DNA of 50,515 nt from Mariniblastus sp. (GTDB lineage: Bacteria; Planctomycetota; Planctomycetia; Pirellulales; Pirellulaceae). The translations under genes and the position numbers were made by a program. The stretch covers positions 1 through 50,515 of the forward strand of contig JABACA010000015.1 of assembly GCA_014237975.1 (NCBI GenBank), given 5' to 3'. Under the pieces are notes generated by a model. The model was not told the origin of the DNA, did no database searches, and was given only the letters and a program-made list of their open reading frames with translations. Positions 18,001 to 26,510 of this stretch are shown piece by piece; the first letter of the stretch is position 1; the number at the start of each line of letters is the position of its first letter.

Positions 18001-18774
18001 ATGAAAATCGGGTTCATTGGAACCGGTGCGATCAGTGAAGCGATGATCCGCGGGATGATTGGTTGTGCCGGCCATACCGAACCGATTTTCGTTTCCAAGC
18101 GGTCGGCGACCAGGTCAGCACGTTTAGGAGAAGATTTCCAGAACGTCACCGTCATCGAAGACAATCAGGAAATCGTCGATCAATCAGACTGGGTGGTACT
18201 GGCGGTACTGCCATCGCAGGCCGAGGAAATTATTTGCGATTTGAGTTTCCGTTCGTCGCATACGGTGATCAGTTTGGTTGCTGGTCTTGAGATGGAATCA
18301 CTGGTTCACCATCTGGCGCCCGCCAGCGACGTGTGCAGGATCATTCCGTTGCCACCGATCGAATATGGTGTCGGTCCGATACCACTGTACCCCAACCAGC
18401 CGCTGGTCGCGGATTTTTTTGGCAAACTCGGAACCGTGATACGCGTTGAGGACGAGTCATGTTTTACCGTGTTTTCCGCCAACAGTGCTTTGATGGCCAA
18501 TTTTTTTGAATGGACGGCCTGGCAAGCGCGGTGGATGGAAAAGAGCGGTGTCGCTCGCGACGAGGCTGCTCTGTATGCCAGCTCATTCGCGTCCGGTTTG
18601 GTTTCCATGACGACCAGGTGCGATGCCAACCAGTTGCAGGCATTAAGTGCCGAATGTTTGACACCGGGTGGATTGAATGAACAGGTGCTCAGTGATAGCC
18701 GCAGGATGGGATGGTTCGATCTGCTCCGACCGCCACTAGATGCGGTATTGTCGCGTCTGAAGAAAAAAGAATAG
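18001..18774 (+). CDS. ProC-like (pyrroline-5-carboxylate reductase family) oxidoreductase, divergent
   Basis: A 257-residue cytoplasmic protein with an N-terminal Rossmann domain: MKIGFIGTGAISEAMIRGM holds the GxGxxS/A dinucleotide site, followed by SDWVVLAVLPSQAEEI. The overall layout fits the ProC family (about 265 residues), including a final LTPGGLNEQVL, equivalent to the family's TSPGGT. However, the ProC signature GSGPAY at the start of the dimerisation domain is absent; SANSALMANFFEW stands there instead, and the usual MPNTP reads IPLPP. So proline biosynthesis is doubtful, and a related imine or another substrate is possible. An AGGA at suitable spacing precedes the ATG. It is the second gene after the beta-propeller protein. 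Confidence 0.78.
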   Translation: MKIGFIGTGAISEAMIRGMIGCAGHTEPIFVSKRSATRSARLGEDFQNVTVIEDNQEIVDQSDWVVLAVLPSQAEEIICDLSFRSSHTVISLVAGLEMESLVHHLAPASDVCRIIPLPPIEYGVGPIPLYPNQPLVADFFGKLGTVIRVEDESCFTVFSANSALMANFFEWTAWQARWMEKSGVARDEAALYASSFASGLVSMTTRCDANQLQALSAECLTPGGLNEQVLSDSRRMGWFDLLRPPLDAVLSRLKKKE

Positions 18775-18807
18775 GTCGTGACGAGTCGTTGGAAAATCGA
18801 CAGTCGG

Positions 18808-20046
18808 TTATTTAACCGGCACGGCAGGAACATCCAGTTGCTGCGTGTAGTTTGCCAGGAACTCGTCGAATTGGCTTCTGACTTTGGTCAAAGAGGTCTG
18901 AGTGGCTGCCCCGTGACGAAGTGCCAATTCCAATTGGGCGTTTCCCCCTGGAAGTCCCAATCCTCCGAGTGTATCAAATATTTGTTTCACCTGCGGTTCC
19001 TGCCGTAGTCGTTCCAGCGTCTGTTGAGACTCGTTGTTGACATTGGATACCGCCCGGAGTCGAACCACTTCAAACCAAGTACCATCCAGGTTGCGCGCGA
19101 AGAAATGGCCATCCACAGCGACTTCAGGTGATGTGTAGTCCTGTTTCATTCGAACCACAAATACTCCGCTGAAACCGTCCCGTTCAGCACCTTGCCGGGC
19201 CGTTTTCCACCAATCACTATCGTCCTTTGGAGATTGATTCCCTAAACCGAGTTGTTCAGCCAATTGATCGACCAATCCATTTCCATTGCCAAGCAGTTGC
19301 CCCAGCAATGCTCCCTCGTCCAGTTGCTCTCCTTTTTTGAACAACGTCGTTCCGGTGCCCTGATATTCCAATGATGGCCGGAGGACGTGTTCAACCAAAG
19401 CGACTTTGGCGCTCCACTGCTTGTCGGTTTGGTCCATGGAAGGCAGTTCACCCGCAAGGTTGACCTGTTCTTTCTCGACGTCAACCTGTTTTTCTTGCAG
19501 GCGTTTCTTGAGAATGGTAGTGGAGGTCGTGGTAGTATTGGCCAGCCCGTTTTGCCAAGCCAGGCCAACGATCTTTCTTCGTTGAGGCGTTTGAAGGTAA
19601 ACGTTTCCTACCTGGTCTTTTGGAATCGCCACGACAATGAATTTTTTAACAATCGTGGCATTTTCGTCTTCTTTTTGAAATCGCTTTTTTTCGTCTTGAA
19701 GAAAGGTCGAAAGCAAACCGTCGTCCGCTCGTTTTTGCAACCAGTTGTCGATTCTCTGATTCAGCTTCCGGTGTGATTCTCGGTTGGCCGCAATTTCGGA
19801 GGTTCGAAAAGACTGATAGAGTTCGGGGTGAGTTGTCTCTAGCCACTTTCGTTCAATAGCCATGGAAAGTTCGGATTGGTTAGCATGAGGCATCACTACA
19901 CCATAAAGTCGTTTGCCACCTTGAATGGTTACTACATCGACACCTAGTCGGTTTTTGGCAGTACGAGGCATTTGGCCAAATGCCAACGAAGAGCTCAGCG
20001 TAAAGATGAGTGTCAATAAGACAATTACAATTTGTCGGTGGATCAT
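18808..20046 (-). CDS. Secreted protein of unknown function
   Basis: A 412-residue protein with a clear signal peptide (MIHRQIVIVLLTLIFTLSSSLAFG) and no other membrane segment. I recognise no family. The first third (to about 130) is charged and helical, with KRADDGLLSTFLQDEKKRFQKED, so possibly a coiled coil. The middle has GEQLDEGALLGQLLGNGNGLVDQLAEQLG, a low-complexity leucine/glycine zipper-like stretch. The C-terminal part is beta-rich with VVRMKQDYTSPEVAVDGHFFARNLDGTWFEVVRLRA. The opening mature segment, RLGVDVVTIQGGKRLYGVV, resembles a small SH3- or Sm-like barrel that could sense something. It is a single gene between a convergent ProC-like gene and the PHA-region protein. Confidence 0.78.
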   Translation of the reverse strand: MIHRQIVIVLLTLIFTLSSSLAFGQMPRTAKNRLGVDVVTIQGGKRLYGVVMPHANQSELSMAIERKWLETTHPELYQSFRTSEIAANRESHRKLNQRIDNWLQKRADDGLLSTFLQDEKKRFQKEDENATIVKKFIVVAIPKDQVGNVYLQTPQRRKIVGLAWQNGLANTTTTSTTILKKRLQEKQVDVEKEQVNLAGELPSMDQTDKQWSAKVALVEHVLRPSLEYQGTGTTLFKKGEQLDEGALLGQLLGNGNGLVDQLAEQLGLGNQSPKDDSDWWKTARQGAERDGFSGVFVVRMKQDYTSPEVAVDGHFFARNLDGTWFEVVRLRAVSNVNNESQQTLERLRQEPQVKQIFDTLGGLGLPGGNAQLELALRHGAATQTSLTKVRSQFDEFLANYTQQLDVPAVPVK

Positions 20047-20308
20047 GGCTCGTTGGCTCGATGAAGTTGAGATATCTAAAGGGTATACGTCTGTATGGGG
20101 AATTGCAAGAAATGGAATTGGCAGAGCCGTTTTGGATCAAGAAACTTGCCGGAAATCAACTAGCATTCAGCTGCAATGATGTCCTAAAGATTACCACCGG
20201 GCCAACAATCTCGGTTGGAAGTTGCCGATCGGTTGAAGCAAAAAATAGATGGAGCACGTTGAAATGATCGACTCCGGGATGCAATGGTCTGGAATGACCG
20301 ATTGCGAC

Positions 20309-20614
20309 TTAACCCAGGATTTCACGGACCTTGCTTTTTATTTGGTTCTCAATTGCTCCGCGGAACATGGCCGCCGCCAAAGGCATCTTGCCCGCCACGA
20401 TAACCTGTGCCTCTTCCACGATCATATTACCGGAGATTGACATGCTCATGGCCGTAAATGCGAACACCAAATTTCCGTTTTCGTCCCAGGATTCGGTAAC
20501 ATTCGAAACCTCAACTGGAGATTGATCGCGAATGACCTTTGAAAACTGCTTTAGTTGTTCGACAACGTATTCACGATCATGTTCGTGCGAAACTACAACG
20601 TTGAATTTCGGCAC
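20309..20614 (-). CDS. Polyhydroxyalkanoic-acid system (PHA_gran_rgn) family protein
   Basis: A 101-residue cytoplasmic protein beginning at a GTG with a good Shine-Dalgarno (AGGAG, five bases upstream). Its pattern fits the PHA_gran_rgn family: an N-terminal strand MPKFNVVVSHEHD, a short charged helix, the strands NLVFAFTAMSMSISGNMIVEE, and the closing helix AAAMFRGAIENQIKSKVREIL. In some proteobacteria members lie near polyhydroxyalkanoate granule genes; no PHA synthase or phasin is visible here, so the link to granules is not supported in this window. The fold is probably a small alpha-beta sandwich. It is separated from its neighbours by about 80 and 260 bases. Confidence 0.75.
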   Translation of the reverse strand: MPKFNVVVSHEHDREYVVEQLKQFSKVIRDQSPVEVSNVTESWDENGNLVFAFTAMSMSISGNMIVEEAQVIVAGKMPLAAAMFRGAIENQIKSKVREILG

Positions 20615-20695
20615 ATTAACTCCTAAATGCGCCCAGAGAAGATTTGGCGCGTGAACTCCATTGCTGCGAACGTCTTAAAAAGAGGGCAAGAAAAA

Positions 20696-20929
20696 CTACT
20701 CAAGCGCTTTGTCCGTGTCGTCGTATGAACGTCGGTCGCCCGGGTGCCACAGGGGCAATCCATCGTTTGCCCGTTCTGCCAATTCCTGAATTTTTGCGTG
20801 CGATCCAGGCAACGCCTCGGTTGAATCATACTGGTCATCTTTGACAGTTTCGGGCTCAAAATCCCAATGTCCTTGTCGAATAGCTTCCAAAACCGACTCT
20901 CGCACAGCAAGTTCCTTCCAGGGTGTCAA
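20696..20929 (-). CDS. Small conserved-looking protein of unknown function
   Basis: A 77-residue soluble protein, MTPWKELAVRESVLEAIRQG onwards, from a TTG start with only a weak AGG upstream. It is acidic, with a helical N-terminus and a C-terminal half rich in W, P, H and D (DGLPLWHPGDRRSYDDTD). No ATG or GTG lies in a better position. Codon use and amino-acid composition look like a real protein. It is cotranscribed in direction with, but about 80 bases upstream of, the PHA-region gene. Function unknown. Confidence 0.58.
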   Translation of the reverse strand: MTPWKELAVRESVLEAIRQGHWDFEPETVKDDQYDSTEALPGSHAKIQELAERANDGLPLWHPGDRRSYDDTDKALE

Positions 20930-20956
20930 TGAAAGTGCCTGGTAAATCTACCACTT

Positions 20957-21100
20957 ATGTCTAAGCTGGATGCCATTGTTGAGAATGTGCTTGGCATCAC
21001 CAAAACCACCTATGTAAGGAGACAATATGAAGTTTTTTTTAAGGATGTCAAGCAAATTTTGTGTTTTTGTTTTGGTTTAGGAACCAACCCAACCTGTTGA
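20957..21100 (+). CDS. Possible small ORF with a nested well-primed 17-codon ORF
   Basis: A 47-codon plus-strand frame (MSKLDAIVENVLGITKTTYV...) lies in the gap between two minus-strand genes. Inside it, in another frame, is a 17-codon ORF at 21027-21080 (MKFFLRMSSKFCVFVLV), which has an ideal AAGGAG five bases before its ATG. The short peptide is basic and hydrophobic, like a leader or small membrane peptide. Both could be chance. I list the pair because the ribosome-binding site is unusually good for this genome. Confidence 0.22.
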   Translation: MSKLDAIVENVLGITKTTYVRRQYEVFFKDVKQILCFCFGLGTNPTC

Positions 21101-21132
21101 TCTGGCGATTAAATTTTTTTTCTGGAATCCAG

Positions 21133-21915
21133 TTAACAGCAACGTTTATTTTGTTGCTCGCCTTGATTGCATTTCTGGAGGTGGTCAACAAGTTCTACCA
21201 ACTTGTCTCGCTGTAAATTGGAGCCGCGACCCATACTACAAACGGCTCCACGCACGCCGATATAATCTGGAGCCATAGTAACGCATCGCTTAACATCCTT
21301 TTGCATAATTGAACCTGCCACGACGGTATTCATTCCTAGAATTTTTGCTTTTTCAATCCAGCGAGTGAGAGTCGGTTCAGGCGCGTAGCTAAAAATATTT
21401 TTATTTTCTAGCTTGGAAAAAGTATCCACAAGGAAAAATTGGCATCCAAGTTGCTTGCCAACCGACATAATCGACTCTGGGTGGGGTGCGGCACATTGCT
21501 GAAAGTCCGCATAGGCAACTGCCACCGGGGTCGTGCCGGCAAACCGTTGGATTTGGCTTGCCCAAAGTTCCGGCCAATTGTCGTTGTTGGCAAGATCTGA
21601 TAATCCAAGCTTGAAATATTTAAAATTAGTGGGCAGGGACGGGCATTCTGCGGCATCATCCATTAATTCACTTAGTTCCCCGCAAGCAACACTTCGGTCG
21701 ATCGATTCGACAGTCGGGATCGCACTGACCTGTTCAAGGATTTCATTCGAGGGACGTCCCAGTGGACCGCGTTGCGGTGCTTTGACGTCTAGAATGCTAA
21801 CACCGCAGTCTAAGGCAATTCCTGCCTCAACAGCATTCTTGACACTCACCAAAAGGCGAACGGTATGATCCGAGATTAGATGTGACTGACACAAAACGGA
21901 ATGCCCGCTATCCAT
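21133..21915 (-). CDS. mfnB: (5-formylfuran-3-yl)methyl phosphate synthase-like protein (MfnB/DUF556)
   Basis: A 260-residue cytoplasmic TIM-barrel protein. The family core is clear: LLVSVKNAVEAGIALDCG, then ILDVKAPQRGPLGRP with the catalytic lysine (K45 here), a later VDTFSKLENK holding the second lysine region, and the phosphate-binding end YIGVRGAVC. MfnB joins two glyceraldehyde 3-phosphates to make a furan precursor of methanofuran in archaea. Planctomycetes and methylotrophs carry homologues along with tetrahydromethanopterin-linked C1 genes. No other C1 gene is in the window. The family usually starts near LLVSV, so the first 15-20 residues may be untranslated; candidate internal starts are TTG. 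It is divergent from rnd. Confidence 0.85.
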   Translation of the reverse strand: MDSGHSVLCQSHLISDHTVRLLVSVKNAVEAGIALDCGVSILDVKAPQRGPLGRPSNEILEQVSAIPTVESIDRSVACGELSELMDDAAECPSLPTNFKYFKLGLSDLANNDNWPELWASQIQRFAGTTPVAVAYADFQQCAAPHPESIMSVGKQLGCQFFLVDTFSKLENKNIFSYAPEPTLTRWIEKAKILGMNTVVAGSIMQKDVKRCVTMAPDYIGVRGAVCSMGRGSNLQRDKLVELVDHLQKCNQGEQQNKRCC

Positions 21916-22005
21916 TCAAAATATTTATGTTTAGGCTGTAAACAGTTTAAATTTAGTCCATTACCTGTTTGGGTTCAAATCGCCGTAACTCTTTTTAAGC
22001 ACTCT

Positions 22006-23214
22006 ATGACAGAAGAAATCAGTTATCAATCGATCACCACGTCAAACGAATTGACAAGTTTTTGTAAGCGCAACCAGGGCAGCAAATATGTTGGTTTTGA
22101 CACTGAATTTGTTTCTGAAAACCGTTATCGCCCCGAGTTGTGCCTCGTTCAAGTTGCGACGGATAGTGAAATTGCCATTATCGATACGCTGGCAGTTGAA
22201 AACGTCAATGAATTTTGGGACTGGCTAGTCGAAGGGTCCCAAATTACCGTCGTGCATGCGGCTCGTGAAGAATTTCTTTTTTGTTTTCGAGCTTGTCAAA
22301 AACAGCCAAAAAAACTTTTCGATGTACAGCTGGCGGCTGCGTTTGTTGGATTGGATTACCCGGCATCCTATAGTAATTTGGTATCCCAACTACTGGGGAG
22401 TTATGTTGCCAAGGGTGAGACGCGTACCGACTGGCGACGGCGCCCGCTGACTGACCGGCAGATGCAGTATGCCTTGTTCGACGTTGTCCATCTGCGTGAT
22501 CTTTACAAGGTCATTGAAGGTCATTTGAAACGGCTTAAACGGTTAGCGTGGTACATCGACGAGGTTGATTTGTGGATGGAAGAACTGGTCAAAATGGAGA
22601 CGGAGCCACAATGGCAACGGGTCAGTGGAATAACGAGCTTGAATCCAAGAGAGCTGGCCATTGTACGAGAGTTGTGGATTTGTCGAGACATCGAGGCCGC
22701 ACGTCGTAACCGTTCCGCAAAACGGGTCATACCGGATGATTTGATTGTCGAGTTGGCGAAACGAGGTTCTTCTTCAATTGGCAGTTTCAAGGCAATCAGA
22801 GGGTTCGAGAATCGTGTTACACGCGGTATTTCGAGTGAGATTTCAGAGGCAATTGAAAAGGCGAACGGCCTGGCCAAGACGGAATTGCCCAAGAAATTAC
22901 CTCGCGGAAAATCGATGAATCTCGGGTTGTTGGGGCAATTTCTTTCAACCGCTTTGACTGTCGTTTGCCGTGACCAGCAGATATCTCCGGCGATTGTCGG
23001 AACGGCCAGTGATGTCCGGAAAATGGCCGCATGGCGTTTGGGCTTGCTGAAAATGGACCAGCCACCCAGTCTGGTTCAAGGTTGGCGGGCTGAAATCGTT
23101 GGGCAGTTAATTGACCAGGTTCTCAATGGCTCCATTGCCATTCGAGTGGGTGATCCGAAATCCGACACCCCGTTGGTGATCGAATATCTGAGTGAGACGC
23201 CAAATCGTCTCTGA
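22006..23214 (+). CDS. rnd: Ribonuclease D with HRDC domain
   Basis: A 402-residue protein. I start it at the ATG at 22006 (MTEEISYQSITTSNELTSF), because the frame's earlier ATG at 21901 would overlap the mfnB start and adds 35 residues not seen in the family. DEDD exonuclease motifs are present: YVGFDTEFVSE (D32, E34), HAAREEFLFCF, FDVQLAAAF and YALFDVVHLRDLY. After it an HRDC domain (about 215-290; NPRELAIVRELWICRDIEAARRN) binds nucleic acid. RNase D trims tRNA 3' ends and degrades RNA. Length fits the family (about 370-400). The 90-base gap to mfnB must hold both promoters. Confidence 0.93.
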   Translation: MTEEISYQSITTSNELTSFCKRNQGSKYVGFDTEFVSENRYRPELCLVQVATDSEIAIIDTLAVENVNEFWDWLVEGSQITVVHAAREEFLFCFRACQKQPKKLFDVQLAAAFVGLDYPASYSNLVSQLLGSYVAKGETRTDWRRRPLTDRQMQYALFDVVHLRDLYKVIEGHLKRLKRLAWYIDEVDLWMEELVKMETEPQWQRVSGITSLNPRELAIVRELWICRDIEAARRNRSAKRVIPDDLIVELAKRGSSSIGSFKAIRGFENRVTRGISSEISEAIEKANGLAKTELPKKLPRGKSMNLGLLGQFLSTALTVVCRDQQISPAIVGTASDVRKMAAWRLGLLKMDQPPSLVQGWRAEIVGQLIDQVLNGSIAIRVGDPKSDTPLVIEYLSETPNRL

Positions 23215-23263
23215 TTTTCATACGTAAAGCACCTGCGTGGGGATTTCCTTGCCCAGTCCGAAT

Positions 23264-24832
23264 ATGTCTTCGCCTCATTTAGCCAGGCACCTCACTCTAT
23301 TCAGCATGGTGATGGCGGTGATCACCAGCACGATAGGTTCTGGCTGGCTCTTCGCGCCGTATTATGCAGCGCGAATGGCTGGACCGGCAAGCCTCGTCAG
23401 CTGGGTGATTGGTGGCTTGATGGCTTATGCCTTGGCGCTGGTTTTCGCTGAGTTAGGTGCGCTCCTTAGCACTTCGGGATCGCTGGCGCAAATTCCACTT
23501 CTCACTCACGGTCGTTTACTGGGCTTTATCGGGGGCTGGTCGGCTTGGCTCGCCTATGTGAGCCTTCCAGCGATCGAGGTGATGGCCACGATGGAGTACC
23601 TGAGCTCCAGCTTTCCCTTTCTTACAGATGATCGGGGTGGGGCTCAGGTCCTGACGACTACTGGAATGGGCTTGGCGGTTCTCCTGCTTGTGCTGTTTGC
23701 CTGGATCAACCTGGCGGGCGTGATCTGGTTGGCGCGCTGGATAGACGGGCTCACGGTTTGGAAAATTCTGATTCCGGTAGTGACTTCGCTGATCTTGATT
23801 GTCGCTGCCTCTCACTGGGAGAATCTGACGCCGTTTATACCGGCTCGCATAGAAGAGTCGGGGGGCGTCCTGCGAGCGATCAGCGCGGGGGGAATCCTTT
23901 TTAGTCTGTTGGGCTTTCGCACGGCAATAGACCTGGCGGGTGAGGCGCGCAATCCGCAACGAAATGTGCCCCTGGCGATAGCTATCGGGCTTGGCGTCTC
24001 CCTCGCGATCTACATTCTCTTGCAGTTGGCCTTTCTCGTCGCTGTGCCTCCCGAGTTGCTGGGGGACGGGTGGGGTCGCCTCGCTCTTTCGAGCCATGGC
24101 GGCCCGCTGGTCGCCATCGTTTCTGGCTTGGGGCTCACCTGGTTGGTAACCATTCTCTTGGTAGATGCGGCAATCTCGCCGAGCGGGACGTCGATGGTGT
24201 ATATGGGGGCAGCGGCTCGGGTGAACTGGATGCTTTCGCGGTGTGGTCTCCTGCCGGAAATCTTTGGAAAAACGAACAAGGCGGCAGTTCCCTCGGTAGC
24301 ATTGCTAAGTAGCCTGGTGATTGGGGTTCTTATCCTGCGTCTTCCTGCCGGGTGGGAGGGCGTTGTCAATTTTCTTACGACGACGTTGGTGATCGCCCTT
24401 TCGGTGGGGCCGGTTAGCCTTTGGTCGCTGCGTGAGCAATGGCCCGATCGCCCTCGCCCTTACCGGCTTCCTTTCAGTCGGCCATGGTGCATGGTGAGTT
24501 TTGTTCTTGCGAGTTGGGCAGTGTTCTGGAGCGGCTGGGAAACCCTGAGTTTGGCTGCGCTTTCGATCGTTGTGCCAAGCTTTGTGTTTCTTGTCATCGA
24601 GTGGGTGCGAGGCAAGGCAATCCAGTGGCGAGGAGGGCTATGGTGGTTCGTCTATCTTGCCGGTTTGACCGTGCTGACAGGCCTGATCGGCGACGGACGC
24701 CCCTGCGCCTGTGCCATGCAGTGGCAACTGCTCGCGGTGGCAGCCTTTGCGTTGACTGTGTTTCCTATAGCCATCCGGTCGCGACTAAAACATGTGGCTC
24801 CCGAGGCGACCGTCATGCTGGCAGCGGACTAG
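23264..24832 (+). CDS. APC-superfamily amino-acid permease
   Basis: A 522-residue inner-membrane protein with about 12-14 hydrophobic helices. The N-terminal helix holds TSTIGSGWLFAPYYAA, the unwound substrate-binding GSG motif of APC transporters. The frame opens at GTG 23237; I prefer the ATG at 23264 because the extra nine residues do not resemble the family. No convincing Shine-Dalgarno is seen at either. By eye its G+C and codon choice are higher than in adjacent rnd, with many GCG, CTG and GGC codons, and the DNA to about 24957 shares this. This may mark transfer from another lineage. Substrate cannot be told; arginine, lysine or similar is guesswork. It follows rnd by about 50 bases. 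Confidence 0.87.
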   Translation: MSSPHLARHLTLFSMVMAVITSTIGSGWLFAPYYAARMAGPASLVSWVIGGLMAYALALVFAELGALLSTSGSLAQIPLLTHGRLLGFIGGWSAWLAYVSLPAIEVMATMEYLSSSFPFLTDDRGGAQVLTTTGMGLAVLLLVLFAWINLAGVIWLARWIDGLTVWKILIPVVTSLILIVAASHWENLTPFIPARIEESGGVLRAISAGGILFSLLGFRTAIDLAGEARNPQRNVPLAIAIGLGVSLAIYILLQLAFLVAVPPELLGDGWGRLALSSHGGPLVAIVSGLGLTWLVTILLVDAAISPSGTSMVYMGAAARVNWMLSRCGLLPEIFGKTNKAAVPSVALLSSLVIGVLILRLPAGWEGVVNFLTTTLVIALSVGPVSLWSLREQWPDRPRPYRLPFSRPWCMVSFVLASWAVFWSGWETLSLAALSIVVPSFVFLVIEWVRGKAIQWRGGLWWFVYLAGLTVLTGLIGDGRPCACAMQWQLLAVAAFALTVFPIAIRSRLKHVAPEATVMLAAD

Positions 24833-24959
24833 TGTGGCCCGACAGGTCTGGGGCGGCGTACCGTTGGCCCGAGTAATCAGCAAGCGGCGAAGACCGGATT
24901 CAGTGCCGAACCAAAATACTACCCGACGCGAACCGCTCATGGCATGTCAGACAAGACGT

Positions 24960-25715
24960 CTAGACGATCAGCAAACTTTCCAGCAGAAGTCGCATTTTTC
25001 GCATCTCGCCCATGTGATCTAAATCGGGTTTGGGTTCAATATCAACAATCAATGCCCGGTCATACCGGAGTTTGCGTAGTTGGTTGATGAGTTTTCCATA
25101 ATCAATAACGCCTTGACCTACACGTACCTGAAGTTCGTCTCGTGTCGAATCACGAAAATAAACGGCTTGGAAATAAGGCATCAGTTTGTCACAGTCATTT
25201 GGTTTCTCAGCCTTGTAAATATATTGGCTGGGGTCAAATGAAAGCCCGAGTCCTTTGACATGACCGCAAATAACCGAAACTTGATCCGGGTCACCCGAAA
25301 GGTGCCCGTACTCGCTGCGCATTCCCACACGAACACCATGTTGTTCGGCGATTCCAACCAGTTTTTTGAATTTTTCAACTTCCTCGTTAAACGGAGTGCC
25401 ATGCTCACCCGAGCGGACCGTGATTGTTACGACTTTATTTACCTTGGCCATTTTACAGCACGCGGTAAAGACGTCGTAATACTCTTGGCCCTGCTGAACA
25501 ATGTCGAGTGTATAACCAGACACGCTTAAACGACGGGTCGAATTAGCCAGCTCAACAGCCTGGTTGAAGTCCTCAACGGCCAAGGTTGGGCTGAAGTGGC
25601 CAGTCGTTTCGTCCATGCATAACTCGACGCATGTAAACTCCAAGTCGACGATTTTCTCGATCGCTTCGGCAAGGTCCAGGTTTTTAAAACAATTAGTGGA
25701 TGCGGCGACAAACAA
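24960..25715 (-). CDS. Sugar phosphate isomerase/epimerase (xylose isomerase-like TIM barrel)
   Basis: A protein of about 251 residues of the AP-endonuclease-2/xylose-isomerase-like family: an early ECxELC-like stretch (FTCVELCMDETTGHFSP), KVVTITVRSGEHG, then GLSFDPSQYIY and a late YDRALIVDIEPKPD, where acidic residues and histidine-like positions form the metal site. Frame start: a TTG at 25721 has AAAGGAG directly abutting it, whereas the TTG two codons later (25715) has the same AAAGGAG six bases ahead. I therefore take 25715; the ribosome-binding site decides it. The substrate is unknown; planctomycetes have many such paralogues for sugars or inositols. It faces the permease. Confidence 0.82.
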   Translation of the reverse strand: MFVAASTNCFKNLDLAEAIEKIVDLEFTCVELCMDETTGHFSPTLAVEDFNQAVELANSTRRLSVSGYTLDIVQQGQEYYDVFTACCKMAKVNKVVTITVRSGEHGTPFNEEVEKFKKLVGIAEQHGVRVGMRSEYGHLSGDPDQVSVICGHVKGLGLSFDPSQYIYKAEKPNDCDKLMPYFQAVYFRDSTRDELQVRVGQGVIDYGKLINQLRKLRYDRALIVDIEPKPDLDHMGEMRKMRLLLESLLIV

Positions 25716-25937
25716 ACGCAACTCCTTTGTTTATCACAAATTACGAAGTAAAAAAAATCTGTATGCAGTCGCGTAGCTTAAGTAGGTTAGGGATATTTGG
25801 CAACACCAATGTAGCGTATGATTGGAGGCGCCATTAAATCGGCCACGGATGCTACCGGTTGAACAGGGATTGACCGGAGTTTGCCGTTTGGCGACGGATT
25901 GCCAAATAATCATACAATTCTTGCAGGAGTAGTATTG

Positions 25938-26465
25938 GTGAGACAGTTATTTTTGCTGCCCTTTATTGGGGTTTTGGTTCTAGGGCTGATTTTTCCGGTT
26001 TCCGACCTGTTAGCGCAACAAACGGAACCGGCTGTTGCAGCCCCACAAAAACTCGATGAAGCAATCGAGCGACGTTATCGCAATTTTAAAGAACGGTTGT
26101 CGGGAACGAAATTGACCGGAAAATTCACCATGACGGGTCAATCTGACCGGGACCCGACACCGGAGACCTATGAGATTCTCGAGGTTGAAAAATTGGAGAA
26201 AGGGGATTTTTGGCGAATTACTGCCCGTATCAAATATGGCGATAACGACGTGACTGTTCCGCTGGCCATCCAGGTGAAATGGGCTGGCAATACGCCGGTG
26301 ATGACGGTCGACAGTCTGTTTGTGCCCGGGCTTGGGACATTTGATGCCCGTGTTGTATTTCGAAAAAATAAATACGCTGGCACCTGGGCGCATGGAGAGG
26401 TGGGTGGCCATCTTTTCGGGACCTTTGAGAAGGTGACTTCGGATCCACCCGACAAGAAAAAATAG
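25938..26465 (+). CDS. Small secreted protein of unknown function
   Basis: A 175-residue protein starting at the GTG at 25938 with AGGAG eight bases ahead; the frame begins upstream at a TTG (25881) that lacks this. It starts MRQLFLLPFIGVLVLGLIF, a signal peptide ending near LLAQQ. The mature part has a basic helix (DEAIERRYRNFKERLSG) and then a beta-sandwich-like stretch, KLTGKFTMTGQSD, EKLEKGDFWRITARIKYGDND, with a final WAHGEVGGHLFGTFEK. Similar short secreted proteins are found across planctomycetes, and the barrel could be a lipocalin-like fold, but I see no motif that settles it. It appears to stand alone. Confidence 0.75.
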   Translation: MRQLFLLPFIGVLVLGLIFPVSDLLAQQTEPAVAAPQKLDEAIERRYRNFKERLSGTKLTGKFTMTGQSDRDPTPETYEILEVEKLEKGDFWRITARIKYGDNDVTVPLAIQVKWAGNTPVMTVDSLFVPGLGTFDARVVFRKNKYAGTWAHGEVGGHLFGTFEKVTSDPPDKKK

Positions 26466-26510
26466 CATGCCAGATTAATTCAATGCTAAGTTCAACAAGC
26501 GACAATGCCT

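Noticed and set aside
18804..18817. Short palindrome CGGTTATTTAACCG considered as a terminator
   Set aside because: It contains the stop codon of the minus-strand gene and has only six pairs and no T run.
21970..21990. GGGTTCAAATC resembling a tRNA T-loop
   Set aside because: No acceptor, D or anticodon stems can be formed around it.
23516..24097. 193-codon minus-strand frame
   Set aside because: Lies wholly inside the permease gene and is rich in R, Q and H, a shadow of a G/C-rich membrane protein.
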